From SFEB01 sp964612455 (GTDB lineage: Bacteria; Bacillota; Clostridia; Christensenellales; CAG-314): a stretch of DNA of 35,547 nucleotides. This document shows positions 14,979 to 23,700 of the stretch, piece after piece (the stretch's first letter is position 1; each line of letters begins with the position of its first letter). The notes below the pieces were generated by a model. That model worked only from the letters and a program-made list of their open reading frames with translations. It ran no database searches and was not told where the DNA came from. The position numbers and the translations under genes are program-made. The stretch spans positions 1 to 35,547 of the forward strand of contig CAZTCB010000011.1 of assembly GCA_964612455.1 (NCBI GenBank), given 5' to 3'.

Positions 14979-16658
14979 ATGGACGTTAAATCACGGATAC
15001 TCAAAGACGTACGCATAGACGGCGTATCGGAGCAGGAGTTGTTTACCCTTCTTAAAAAAAGCGACGGCGTCAACGCCGACTACGCTCTGCCCTGCTTTAA
15101 ATTTGCAAAAACTTTCGGCAAACCCCCGCAACAAATAGCGGAAAGTTTTGCCGCGCAAATTTCTTCGGACGGGATTATCTCCGACGTAAAAGCCGTCAAC
15201 GGATATTTAAATATTTTCCTCAATCGCGACATGCTCGAAAAAGAAATATTGATTGACGCCGTCGCGGGAAAGCTTTTTGACGACAAAACGGGCAAAGGCA
15301 AGACCGTTTGCATCGATTACAGCAGCATTAACATCGCAAAACCTTTTCACATAGGTCATCTCGGCACCACCGCAATCGGTAGCGCGCTGTACAAGACGTA
15401 CAAAGCGCTCGGATACAAAGTCGTCGGCATCAACCATCTCGGCGACTGGGGGACGCAATTCGGCAAACTCATCGTCGCGTTCAATCTCTGGGGCGACAAG
15501 AAAAAAATCGACGAAGGCGGCGTGCGCGCACTTCAGGAAATTTACGTACGATTTCACCGCGAGGAAGAAACAAACCCCGACCTTACGCGGCAGGCGCGCG
15601 AGTGGTTTGCCAAGATAGAGAAAGGCGACGAAAGGGCAATGGAGTTGTTTGAGTACTTTAAGGCGATTACCCTTGCCGAGGTCAAAGAAGTATACAAACG
15701 TCTCCACGTCGAGTTTGACAGCTGGAACGGAGAGAGTTTTTACAACGACAAAATGCAACCCGTTCTCGATTTGCTCGACCAAAAAGGTCTGACCGAGATT
15801 TCCGAAGGCGCAAAGGTAGTCAACCTCGAAAAATACGGTATGCCGCCGTGTCTGTTGGTCAAAGCGGACGGAGCGACGCTGTACGCCACGCGTGACCTCG
15901 CCGCCGCAAAATACAGACACGATACCTACGATTTCGATAAATGCCTGTACGTCGTCGCTTATCAACAAAACCTGCACTTTAAGCAAGTGTTTAAGGTACT
16001 CGAGCTGGCGGGATTCGACTGGGCGAACAAAATGGAGCACGTTGCCTACGGCATGGTGTCCCTCGCGGACGGAGCGATGAGCACGCGCAAAGGCAACGCC
16101 GTGTGGTTGTCCGACGTAATGGACAAAGCGGTAGCGAAAGCCCGCGAAATAATCGTCGCAAAAAACCCCGACCTTGCGGATAGGGACGGCGTCGCCGAGC
16201 AAGTAGGCGTCGGCGCGGTTATCTTCTCCGCCGTAGCCAACGGAAGGATAAAAGACGTCACTTTCGACTACGACCGCGTCCTCAATTTCGACGGCGAAAC
16301 GGCACCTTACCTGCAATATACGCACGCAAGGTGTTGCAGTATAATAAACAAAGCGGGTGCGCCCGATATGGATAAATGCGACTATTCCGACCTCGTCGGC
16401 GAAGAAAGCTGGGAGGCGATAAAACTCGTCAACGGTTTTGAAGACGTACTCGTGTCGGTAACCGACAAAAACGAACCGTCCTTGTTGTCCAATTATCTTT
16501 TGGATTTGGCAAAGGCATTTAACCGTTTTTACCTTGTCAATCGCGTCATCGACGAAGGCAAAGTATGCCACGCCCGCCTCGCGGCTGTTGTCGCGATAAA
16601 AAACGTTTTGCACGAGGGTTTAAACCTGCTCGGCATAGCGGCACCTGAAAAAATGTAA
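14979..16658 (+). CDS. argS: Arginyl-tRNA synthetase
   Basis: The 559-aa class I synthetase charges tRNA-Arg. Visible: an N-terminal Add1-like domain; the HIGH-type signature in SSINIAKPFHIGHLGTTAIG (about 112-131); INHLGDWGTQFGKL, a hallmark of ArgRS; a LYATRDLAAAKYR region; and a C-terminal DALR-type anticodon-binding domain with YLQYTHARCCSI. The KMSKS-equivalent region appears as MSTRKGNAV (about 367-375). Several in-frame starts exist; ATG 14979 is preferred because ATGGAG lies 6-7 nt upstream. Length is normal. Confidence 0.96.
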   Translation: MDVKSRILKDVRIDGVSEQELFTLLKKSDGVNADYALPCFKFAKTFGKPPQQIAESFAAQISSDGIISDVKAVNGYLNIFLNRDMLEKEILIDAVAGKLFDDKTGKGKTVCIDYSSINIAKPFHIGHLGTTAIGSALYKTYKALGYKVVGINHLGDWGTQFGKLIVAFNLWGDKKKIDEGGVRALQEIYVRFHREEETNPDLTRQAREWFAKIEKGDERAMELFEYFKAITLAEVKEVYKRLHVEFDSWNGESFYNDKMQPVLDLLDQKGLTEISEGAKVVNLEKYGMPPCLLVKADGATLYATRDLAAAKYRHDTYDFDKCLYVVAYQQNLHFKQVFKVLELAGFDWANKMEHVAYGMVSLADGAMSTRKGNAVWLSDVMDKAVAKAREIIVAKNPDLADRDGVAEQVGVGAVIFSAVANGRIKDVTFDYDRVLNFDGETAPYLQYTHARCCSIINKAGAPDMDKCDYSDLVGEESWEAIKLVNGFEDVLVSVTDKNEPSLLSNYLLDLAKAFNRFYLVNRVIDEGKVCHARLAAVVAIKNVLHEGLNLLGIAAPEKM

Positions 16659-16737
16659 AAAAACGCCGTTTTTTTGCGTTTTTTACGCATTTTTTTGCGG
16701 TATTTTTTTCTTAAAAAAACAATGGAGGTTGACCACA

Positions 16738-18183
16738 ATGACGTTGTGCGCGTTGTCCGCCGAAAACGACAGCGGCGGTTTTACCAATATAGATAACGCC
16801 TTTATCAAGGAGTGGTTGCCGACCGCGCCCCCCGTTGCGCTCAAAGTGTACCTGTTCGGACTATGTCTCGCAGGTAAAAACGACGACGTCAACAACGTGG
16901 AACAAATGTGTCGCGCACTGTCCGTGACGGAACAAGACGTCGCCGACGCTTATTTTTATTGGGAAGAATGCGGACTCGTGCTCGTCACGTCCGTCAATCC
17001 GTTACATGTCGAATACGTGGGGGCGGGTAGCAGAAACGCGGCAAAAAAAGTTTCCGTCGGCAAATATCGCGACTTTAACAAAAAAATGCAGCGCGCTTTA
17101 AGCGGAAGGATGATATCGGTCAACGAGTTTAACGAGTACTACTCCTTTCTCGAAAACAGCTTTTTCGAGCCTGACGCGTTGGTCGAGATAGCCAAGTACT
17201 GCGTCGAAATGAAAGGCGACGATATAGGTTACGCCTACATTTTAAAAATCGCGCGCGATTGGGACAAGGCGGGCATTAAAAACGCCGAAAAAGTCAGAGA
17301 AAAAATATCCACTCAAAACCACTACAACGACTCGCTGTACGAGGTTTTAAAGGTACTGGGTATAAAAAGAAAGATAGATATAGAAGACAAACGCCTTTAT
17401 CAAAAGTGGACGGAAGAATTCGGTTTTGCCCAAGACGTCGTCTTTCAGGTCGCCGAGCGGTGTAAAAAACAAGGCGTTGCCAAACTTGACGCCGCGCTTA
17501 CCGAGTATTACAGATTGAGGTTGTTTTCAATCAAAGAAATCGACGATTATTCCTCGGTAAAAGAACAAAACAAACAACTGGCGAAAGACGTCAATCGGGC
17601 GTTGGGACTGTATTACGCCGACACGACGCAAGAAGTCGAGACGTATATCGCGCCGTGGCTTGCCGCGGGTTTTTCGGCGGAGACCGTTTTACTCATAGCA
17701 AAATTTTGTTTCCGCTGTCGCGTTCAATCGCTCGAAGGCATGGACGCCAGAGTCAAGTCGTTTGCAGCCAAAGGGTGCATCAGCGAAAGCGCCATCATCG
17801 AGTACACCGACGACGTTTTAAAGGCAGACGGGTATATCGCGCGCGTACTCGACACGCTCGGTTTAAACCGAAACGTTTGCGCCGCCGACCGAAAAAACTT
17901 TAAACTCTGGACGGGCTGGGGCATGCCGTTGGATACGATACTGTACGGCGCGGAGCAATGTTCCGCCGCATTCAACCCTATGGCGGCACTCAACAAATTG
18001 CTTGCAGAGTACAAAAGACGCGGTATCTTTACCGTCGAAAAAGCGAAAAGTTGCGATTTGGCAACGGCAACCGCTACCCCGTCCGAAAAAAACGGCGAAA
18101 AAAATCGGTTTTTGCTCGCCGCCGACAGAGAATACACGTCCGAACAGCTGCAAGCGCTGTTTGACGACTTGACGGAGGATTGA
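16738..18183 (+). CDS. dnaD: DnaD-family primosome protein with several tandem DnaD/DnaB_2 repeats
   Basis: The 481-aa protein starts with a winged-helix-like segment (FIKEWLPTAPPVALKVYLFGLCLAG, split here into shorter motifs: FIKEWL and VALKVYLFGL), then a canonical DnaD-type repeat ending YAYILKIARDW near 160-170. Three further repeats follow, each opening with an L-G-L/I segment and a Trp/aromatic-rich helix: VLKVLGIKRK..LYQKW, VNRALGLYY..YIAPW and VLDTLGLNRN..FKLW, each with an A-E-x-C or A-K-F-C motif. It probably helps load the replicative helicase, with the DnaI-type protein next door. Ordinary DnaD is about 230 aa, so this is an enlarged version. ATG 16738 follows GGAGG at 16724-16728; an in-frame TTG at 16729 is less likely. 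Confidence 0.85.
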   Translation: MTLCALSAENDSGGFTNIDNAFIKEWLPTAPPVALKVYLFGLCLAGKNDDVNNVEQMCRALSVTEQDVADAYFYWEECGLVLVTSVNPLHVEYVGAGSRNAAKKVSVGKYRDFNKKMQRALSGRMISVNEFNEYYSFLENSFFEPDALVEIAKYCVEMKGDDIGYAYILKIARDWDKAGIKNAEKVREKISTQNHYNDSLYEVLKVLGIKRKIDIEDKRLYQKWTEEFGFAQDVVFQVAERCKKQGVAKLDAALTEYYRLRLFSIKEIDDYSSVKEQNKQLAKDVNRALGLYYADTTQEVETYIAPWLAAGFSAETVLLIAKFCFRCRVQSLEGMDARVKSFAAKGCISESAIIEYTDDVLKADGYIARVLDTLGLNRNVCAADRKNFKLWTGWGMPLDTILYGAEQCSAAFNPMAALNKLLAEYKRRGIFTVEKAKSCDLATATATPSEKNGEKNRFLLAADREYTSEQLQALFDDLTED

Positions 18184-18190
18184 TATCGAC

Positions 18191-19099
18191 ATGGTCGTTT
18201 TAAAAAACAAAACGCTCGCCGCACTTAAAAAACGGCGGCAAAACGCGCTTGACGCCCTAAACGACACGATGGACGGTTTGTACGCCGACTCCGAGTTTAA
18301 AACGGCGTTTACCGCCGAAAGAGAGCTCGAAGCGACACTTGCGCATGTTTTGGCAAGAGGTAACGAGGACAAAAAAACCGCCGCGGCATTAAAAACGGCG
18401 CAAAAAAACACCGACGAAATATTGCGACGTAAAGGTTTTGACCGAAGCGACCTCTTTGTTAAACCGTTTTGTACCGTTTGCGGCGACACGGGTGTCGTCA
18501 ACGACGAAATTTGCGGTTGCGTGGAGGCTCTCGAGCACGAGATGATTTTCGGCGAACGCGAGATTTTTGCAAAAAACACCTTTTCGGACGACAAAGAGCT
18601 CGATTTCGACAACGCAAGGGTGATAAAATCGACTAAAAAGTGGTGCGAAGGATTTGGCACGGGTGCCGACGAAAAGATTAATTACTTCATTTGCGGGCAT
18701 ACGGGTGTGGGGAAAAGTTTTTTGACCGACTGCATGGTCAACGCATTGAGACAAAAGAAACTCAACGTCGTTTACCTCACCGCGTACGAGCTCGTGCGTA
18801 TACTGCTCGACGACATGAAAGACAAGCAATCCGAGCTCATAGACGCCCTGTGCAAGGCAAAAGTGCTTGCCATAGACGACTTGGGTAAAGAGCCGCTGTA
18901 CAACAAAGTGAGTCTCGAGGGATTGTACTGTCTGCTCAACGAAAGAGCGCTAAAAGGGCTGAGCACGATAGTCAACACCAACCTCGCACCGGACGAAGTA
19001 CTCGCAAGATACGGCGAAAGCATACTCGCGCGACTCGTCAACACGCGCACCACGCACGTCGTCAAACTGACAGGCGCCGACAAAAGATTTAAAAAATAA
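18191..19099 (+). CDS. dnaI: DnaI/DnaC-type replicative helicase loader (AAA+ ATPase)
   Basis: The 302-aa protein has a coiled N-terminal part, then a zinc-binding segment CTVCGDTGVVNDEICGC (about 95-111) typical of DnaI-like loaders, and an AAA+ ATPase with Walker A GHTGVGKSF (about 171-179), Walker B VLAIDDLGKEP (about 224-234), sensor TIVNTNLAP (about 259-267) and arginine finger SILARL. It loads the replicative DNA helicase, working with the DnaD-family product upstream. The start follows a GGAGG near 18175 and lies 7 nt after the dnaD stop. It appears to head a co-directional operon with two lipid acyltransferases. Confidence 0.9.
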   Translation: MVVLKNKTLAALKKRRQNALDALNDTMDGLYADSEFKTAFTAERELEATLAHVLARGNEDKKTAAALKTAQKNTDEILRRKGFDRSDLFVKPFCTVCGDTGVVNDEICGCVEALEHEMIFGEREIFAKNTFSDDKELDFDNARVIKSTKKWCEGFGTGADEKINYFICGHTGVGKSFLTDCMVNALRQKKLNVVYLTAYELVRILLDDMKDKQSELIDALCKAKVLAIDDLGKEPLYNKVSLEGLYCLLNERALKGLSTIVNTNLAPDEVLARYGESILARLVNTRTTHVVKLTGADKRFKK

Positions 19100-19118
19100 C
19101 AATCCGACGGAGTAAAAA

Positions 19119-19868
19119 ATGCATATAGACATCAAAAGAAACAATATAACGGTCAAACTGCTCGAAACCGAAGAAGAGCTTGAAAAAGTTCGTCGTCTCA
19201 GATACGAGGAGCTCATACTCTTTCACCGCGATCGCTCGGATATTTCCTTTGAAGAGTCGTACAACGACGTCGACCGCTGTTGCGACAACCTCATCGCCGT
19301 CGATACCGATACCGACGAGGTCGTGGGGAGTTATCGTCTCATCACCAAAGAGCACCTCGCCAAAACGGGCGGATTTGCCTGTGACTCCACGTTTGACGTC
19401 TCCGCGATAAAAAACTCCCCCGATAAAGCCGTGGAGCTTGGCAGAGCGGTAGTCAAAGAAGAATATCGTGACGGCGTAGTCATCAAATGTCTGTTACAAG
19501 GCGTGTTTCAATACCTCCTCGAGTACGGAGCAAGGTATACTTTCGGTATCATCTATTTGCCGAAAATGGAAGAAAAAGCCTTTGACAATCTCGTTTCGTA
19601 CTTTTATAAATACAGACTGGACAAAAACGATCTCGACATATCGGTTTTAGGTCCGAGTTTTTCGCTTAACCGAGTTCCCGAAAACGAAATCGATATTGCG
19701 GAAGTAAGAAAGCACATGCCGCCGCTGGTCAAAGCGTACCTGATGCTCGGTTGCAGATTTGCGGACACGGGGTGCGTCGACGACAAACTTTTCGGTTCGC
19801 CGGGAGTGATGCTGGTAGTGGACGCTCAAAAAGCCGACATGCGGTTTGTAAAGTATATCACCAAGTAA
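19119..19868 (+). CDS. OlsB-type N-acyltransferase (GNAT fold, acyl amino acid / aminolipid synthesis)
   Basis: The 249-aa protein matches the Acetyltransf_5 family of OlsB / GlsB / hemolysin-type N-acyltransferases: VRRLRYEELILFHRD (about 24-38), YNDVDRCCDNLIAVD (about 48-62, the D-x-x-C/D-H/N-L-I pattern), VVGSYRLITKE (about 68-78), a STFDVS block, and ELGRAVVKEEYRDG (about 107-120). These enzymes move a (3-hydroxy)acyl chain from ACP to the amino group of an amino acid such as ornithine or glycine. Next to it is a PlsC-like O-acyltransferase, as in the OlsB-OlsA and GlsB-GlsA pairs. Which amino acid is used cannot be read from sequence. CGGAG precedes the ATG. Confidence 0.82.
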   Translation: MHIDIKRNNITVKLLETEEELEKVRRLRYEELILFHRDRSDISFEESYNDVDRCCDNLIAVDTDTDEVVGSYRLITKEHLAKTGGFACDSTFDVSAIKNSPDKAVELGRAVVKEEYRDGVVIKCLLQGVFQYLLEYGARYTFGIIYLPKMEEKAFDNLVSYFYKYRLDKNDLDISVLGPSFSLNRVPENEIDIAEVRKHMPPLVKAYLMLGCRFADTGCVDDKLFGSPGVMLVVDAQKADMRFVKYITK

Positions 19869-19869
19869 A

Positions 19870-21111
19870 ATGAAGAAAGAGTTTTTATCGTACGGCACCA
19901 CGCGTCTCCCCGACCGCGGACTTTTGTCGTTTATACAAAACGCGATCTGGCCGTTTTTCGGCAAAAAAGCACGTTTGAACATAGTAGAAAAACCCGACTC
20001 CCTGCCCGAACAATTCGTCATCGTCGGCAATCACCCGTCGGGCATGGACGAAGTATACTGCGCAAGAGCGATGCGCCCGATAGCCGTTTCTTTCGTCACC
20101 AATCGATACTACACGTTCAATAAAACGGTCGGCAAATTTTTAAGGCGAATGGGCTGTATCCCGAAAAGCCTTTTCGTCGCCGACATGCAATCGGTAAAAA
20201 ACACGCTGAAAATGAAAGAACAAGGCGCGACGCTGTGCTTTTTTCCCGAAGTCCGTCTGAGTTTTGACGGCAGAGGTCAAAGACTGCCCGAAAGTACCGG
20301 AAAGTTTTTTAAGATGCTTAAACTGCCCGTGTACCTTTGCCGCTTTGACGGAAGCTACTTCGTAAAACCGAAATGGTCAAAAAAAATGCGAAAAGGCGTC
20401 GTCGACGTAACGATAAAACGCCTTTTTGACGAAACAAGCCTTGCCGAGACGAGCAACGAATGCCTGCAACGAGTACTTGAAGAAAATCTCGGATTCGACG
20501 ATTACGAATGGTTAAAACAACGCCCCGATTACCGTTATCACTCTAAAAAATTTGCCGAAGGACTTGAAAGAATCCTTTACGTTTGCCCCCATTGCGGTAA
20601 AAAATACACAATGACAACCAAAGGCAACACGCTAAAATGCACAGATTGCGGCTACTCGGTCAGACTCAACGACCGATACGGTTTCGACGACTGCGGCTAC
20701 CCGCATTATTACGACGACATCGGCGAGTGGAACAGAGCGCAACGCGACGCGATAAGAAAAAAAATAGACTCCGACGAAAACTTTGAGCTGAAAGAAAAAG
20801 TCACGCTCAAAGTACCGACGCGGACGGGTAAAGGTTTTGTCTCGACGGCAGGCGAAGGAGAAGCCCGTCTCACGCCAAAAGGATTGACATTTGCGGGCTC
20901 TAAAGACGGAAAGCCTTTCGACTTGTTTATACCGACGCACGAAAGTTTTTACTTGCTGTACGGACTTAACCTCGGTTTTCAGACTTTTGTTGGCACGAGA
21001 GAGTATTACGCCTTTTGTCCTGACAACCCCGTAAAAGCCATGGAGTGGTACTACGCCAGCGAATACCTTGCCGACCGCTTTACCGACGATAAAAACAAAA
21101 ACGAAAAATAA
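19870..21111 (+). CDS. PlsC-like O-acyltransferase with C-terminal zinc ribbon
   Basis: The 413-aa protein has a PlsC-type domain: HX4D motif in GNHPSGMDE (about 56-64) and motif III FFPEVRLSF (about 121-129), where Val replaces the usual Gly of FPEG. A zinc-ribbon-like segment CPHCGKK...CTDCGY (about 239-260) is followed by a C-terminal domain of about 140 residues that I do not recognise (EGEARLTPKGLTFAG..., FLIPTHESFYLLYG-like). The ATG is one base after the upstream stop, so translation is coupled with the OlsB-like gene. Probably it adds the second, ester-linked chain to a lyso-aminolipid. The zinc ribbon could serve regulation or partner binding. Confidence 0.78.
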   Translation: MKKEFLSYGTTRLPDRGLLSFIQNAIWPFFGKKARLNIVEKPDSLPEQFVIVGNHPSGMDEVYCARAMRPIAVSFVTNRYYTFNKTVGKFLRRMGCIPKSLFVADMQSVKNTLKMKEQGATLCFFPEVRLSFDGRGQRLPESTGKFFKMLKLPVYLCRFDGSYFVKPKWSKKMRKGVVDVTIKRLFDETSLAETSNECLQRVLEENLGFDDYEWLKQRPDYRYHSKKFAEGLERILYVCPHCGKKYTMTTKGNTLKCTDCGYSVRLNDRYGFDDCGYPHYYDDIGEWNRAQRDAIRKKIDSDENFELKEKVTLKVPTRTGKGFVSTAGEGEARLTPKGLTFAGSKDGKPFDLFIPTHESFYLLYGLNLGFQTFVGTREYYAFCPDNPVKAMEWYYASEYLADRFTDDKNKNEK

Positions 21112-21146
21112 ACAGCGCGATTAAAACGCTTTTTAAGTCAAAAAAA

Positions 21147-21187
21147 CACGGCGCATTCCGCTTTTTACGGCACGCCGTGCTTTTTTT
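21147..21187 (+). terminator. Terminator of the dnaD-dnaI-acyltransferase operon (shared with convergent uvrC)
   Basis: CACGGCG (21147-21153) pairs with CGCCGTG (21173-21179), flanked by A and T runs and followed by seven T (21181-21187). An inner CCG/CGG pair extends the stem. The following 128 nt up to the uvrC stop show nothing further. Confidence 0.82.
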
Positions 21188-21315
21188 ATTGCTTTATTAT
21201 TTTGCCGAACGGCACGTACGGATAATTTCGGTTTTATTTCGCCGACACCCGTCCACGCGTGTCTTTTTTACTTCTTGTTATACCCCGTCCCCGATTTATT
21301 TATTCGCCGTGCTTT

Positions 21316-23169
21316 TTAATCGCACCCCGTGTCGTTGTTTTCGCCGTTTAGATTTTGTTTTTCAAAATACTTCTTTACGTTTTCGGCAACGGTACGCGTA
21401 ATGCCGTCGGTAGCCGCCAAATCTTCTGCCGACGCTTCTTTTATCGCCTTGATTGTTTTAAACTTTTTTTGCAATGCAAGCGCTCGTTTTTTACCCACTC
21501 CCGTTATATTTTCGAGTTGCGAAACGAATGCGTTTTTTCCGTGCAGCTCTCTGAAATAAGTAATGGCAAAGCGGTGCGCCTCGTCGCGAGTGTTGATAAG
21601 AAGATTTAACGCATGGCTGTCGCGCGGCAAACGCCTCGGCAAGTTGTCGCCCTCGACGTATACGAGTTCTTCTCTCTTTGCAAGCGAAACTATCTCCACG
21701 TCCACCCCCGCCTCGTTTTTAGCCTCGACTGCGTACGCGAGCTGTCCGAGACCTCCGTCCACGACGATGAGGTCGGGTGGCGCGCCAAACCGATAATCCT
21801 GCTTTTTTAGCCGCTCAAAACGCCTCGAAAGCGTTTCTTTCATGCTGGCAAAGTCGTTTGCGCCCTCTACCGTCTTTATTTTAAACCGTCGGTACTCTTT
21901 GTTTGCCTTGCTCCCGCCTATGGCGACGACCATACTCGCCACCTTGTCTACCCCCGATACGTTTGAAATATCGTAGCACTCTATACGTTGCGGCAGCTTT
22001 TTTAGCCCGAGAAGTTCTTTAAGCTGTATTACCGCTCCCGCCGTCGCGGCGTATTTTCTCTCGTCGGCAACTACGCTTTTTTTCATACACTCGACGGCGT
22101 TGCCGAGGCTCATCTCCACGAGTTTGAGCCGCTCGCCCTTTTTCGGACGGCATAACTCTATCTTTTTTTCAAACTTGCCCGACAAATACTCTGCCAACTC
22201 GTCGCCACCCTCTACGTCCTCGTTTACCAAAATCGTCTTTGCGGCGTCGCCCGCACTCTCGTAGTAAGCGTTGATAAACTCCGCCAAAGTCTGCGCCTCG
22301 TCTATCCCCGCATCGGCAAACGTCCCGCTCTTGGAGTAGACAACTCTGCCACCGCGCACGAGTATCGTATTGACCGCGCTCTTGGCGCCGTCGCAACACA
22401 CCGTAAAAACGTCGTAATCGACGACGCGACCGAGTGCCGCAACTTTGGTCTCCGACAGTTTTTTCAACAAATCGAGTCTGCGGCGATACTTTAACGCCTG
22501 CTCGTACTGCATCCGCTCGCTGGCGTCATTCATCTTTTTCGTCACCGTCCTGACGGCGTCGGCGGTATCCCCTTTCAGCAGCGCGCAACACCCGTCTATC
22601 AGCGTCGAGTACTCCTCCTCGGTAACTTTACCGACGCACGGAGCGCAACACGTGCCGAGATGGTAGTTTAAACACGGTCTGAAACCGACGGGAAGGTTGT
22701 CCAAATCGAAATTGCACGTCCTCGTAGGATAAAGCTCGCCTATCAGCTCCAACAACTCTTTGACGCTGCCCGTTATCGGTCCGAAATACTTTGCCTTGTC
22801 CTTTACTACCTTTCGCGTCATCGTCACGCGGGGAAATCTCTCTTTGGTATAAATCTTAACAAACGGGTACTGTTTGTCGTCCTTAAGCATGATGTTAAAC
22901 GGGGGAGAATATTTTTTTATCAGAGTGTTTTCAAGCGAGAAAGCGTCCGTTTCGCTCTCCGTGAGGATATACTCCATATCCGCGACGTGCGTCAGCATCA
23001 CCTCTACCTTATACGCCTTGTTTTTTGACGGAGAAAAATATTGTTTCACCCTGTTTTTGAGATTTTTGGCTTTGCCGACGTACAAAATCTTGCCTGCGGC
23101 GTCGTAATAAATATATACTCCGCTATGACTCGGCAATTGTGCGAGTTTTTGTTCTAAAGTCAGTTTCAT
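21316..23169 (-). CDS. uvrC: UvrABC system protein C (excision nuclease)
   Basis: The 617-aa nucleotide-excision-repair nuclease has all usual parts: the GIY-YIG domain (GVYIYYDAAGKILYVGKAKN, about 18-37), a Cys-rich linker (CLNYHLGTCCAPCVG, about 165-179), a UVR motif (MQYEQALKYRRRLDLL, about 218-233), the RNase H-like second nuclease with PQRIECYDISN and DLIVVDGGLGQL, and C-terminal helix-hairpin-helix motifs (ITGVGKKRALAL). It makes both incisions around UvrAB-bound lesions. No Shine-Dalgarno is seen before ATG 23169; a TATAAT ends exactly 6 nt before it, so the mRNA is probably leaderless. Confidence 0.97.
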   Translation of the reverse strand: MKLTLEQKLAQLPSHSGVYIYYDAAGKILYVGKAKNLKNRVKQYFSPSKNKAYKVEVMLTHVADMEYILTESETDAFSLENTLIKKYSPPFNIMLKDDKQYPFVKIYTKERFPRVTMTRKVVKDKAKYFGPITGSVKELLELIGELYPTRTCNFDLDNLPVGFRPCLNYHLGTCCAPCVGKVTEEEYSTLIDGCCALLKGDTADAVRTVTKKMNDASERMQYEQALKYRRRLDLLKKLSETKVAALGRVVDYDVFTVCCDGAKSAVNTILVRGGRVVYSKSGTFADAGIDEAQTLAEFINAYYESAGDAAKTILVNEDVEGGDELAEYLSGKFEKKIELCRPKKGERLKLVEMSLGNAVECMKKSVVADERKYAATAGAVIQLKELLGLKKLPQRIECYDISNVSGVDKVASMVVAIGGSKANKEYRRFKIKTVEGANDFASMKETLSRRFERLKKQDYRFGAPPDLIVVDGGLGQLAYAVEAKNEAGVDVEIVSLAKREELVYVEGDNLPRRLPRDSHALNLLINTRDEAHRFAITYFRELHGKNAFVSQLENITGVGKKRALALQKKFKTIKAIKEASAEDLAATDGITRTVAENVKKYFEKQNLNGENNDTGCD

Positions 23170-23175
23170 ATCTTT

Positions 23176-23203
23176 ATTATATCACGTCGGCGAAAAAAAA
23201 CAA
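23176..23203 (-). promoter_or_regulatory. uvrC promoter placed for a leaderless mRNA
   Basis: On the minus strand: TTGTTT (23203-23198), a 16-bp spacer and TATAAT (23181-23176). Six bases (AAAGAT) separate it from the ATG at 23169, so transcription should begin at the start codon. Confidence 0.7.
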
Positions 23204-23221
23204 CAAGCAAAGCAAACAAAA

Positions 23222-23266
23222 CAGACGAAAGCGCCCGAAGTTTGTATTTTCGGACGCTTTCGTCTG
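23222..23266 (-). terminator. Terminator of the ArsR-type gene
   Basis: CAGACGAAAGCG (23222-23233) pairs perfectly with CGCTTTCGTCTG (23255-23266); inner CCGAA (23235-23239) / TTCGG (23249-23253) extends it. On the minus strand a T-rich TGTTTTGTTTG follows. It lies about 20 nt past the regulator's stop. Confidence 0.8.
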
Positions 23267-23285
23267 GCTTAAACCATGAAAAGGA

Positions 23286-23612
23286 CTAACGGCGATACTC
23301 TACGCCAAAGAGAAGAACCTCGTTGATTTTCGGATCTTTGAGACTGTAAAAGACTATTTTACCCTGACGGTCGGCTTTGACTATCCCCTCGCTCCTGAGA
23401 ATTTTGAGCTGGTGCGAAACGGTAGTCTGATTGAGACCGCAAACCTCCGCTATATCGCTTACGCAAAGTTTTTTTATCGCAACGGCGCTTATCACTCTCA
23501 GGCGCGTACCGTCTGCAAACGAAGCAAAAAACCGCGAAAGGTTTTCTACCGTATCCGCATCGGGAAGATAATACAATATTTCTTTTTTTGCCGCACCGTC
23601 TAAAATTTTCAT
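23286..23612 (-). CDS. ArsR/SmtB-family winged-helix regulator
   Basis: The 108-aa protein has the compact ArsR layout: FADGTRLRVISAV (about 33-45), an alpha3-type segment KKLCVSDIAEVCGL (about 47-60), the recognition helix NQTTVSHQLKILRSEGIV (about 61-78), and the wing DRQGKIVFYSL. ArsR repressors sense metals or other signals and leave DNA on binding. The Cys in KLCVSD resembles the ELCVCD metal site, but its second Cys is absent there, so the ligand is uncertain. ATG 23612 is preferred to upstream starts; no Shine-Dalgarno is present and a TAATAT lies 7 nt upstream, suggesting a leaderless message. It is divergent from a small membrane protein, a possible target. Confidence 0.85.
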   Translation of the reverse strand: MKILDGAAKKEILYYLPDADTVENLSRFFASFADGTRLRVISAVAIKKLCVSDIAEVCGLNQTTVSHQLKILRSEGIVKADRQGKIVFYSLKDPKINEVLLFGVEYRR

Positions 23613-23656
23613 CAAAAAAATATTAACACGGGCACATTTAAAATAAATCACGCATA

Positions 23657-23685
23657 TTGTAATAAAAAAGCGACTTTTGTATGAT
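23657..23685 (+). promoter_or_regulatory. Promoter of the small membrane protein gene
   Basis: TTGTAA (23657-23662), a 17-bp spacer and TATGAT (23680-23685). The predicted start near 23692 would fall inside the GGGAGG at 23688-23693, giving a leader of only about 9 nt before ATG 23701. Confidence 0.65.
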
Positions 23686-23700
23686 TCGGGAGGTTTACAA

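Noticed and set aside
15207..16613. 468-aa open frame on the minus strand
   Set aside because: Antisense to argS, which has clear synthetase motifs. The frame stays open because of the C-ending GAC/GTC/AAC codon habit; no family features.
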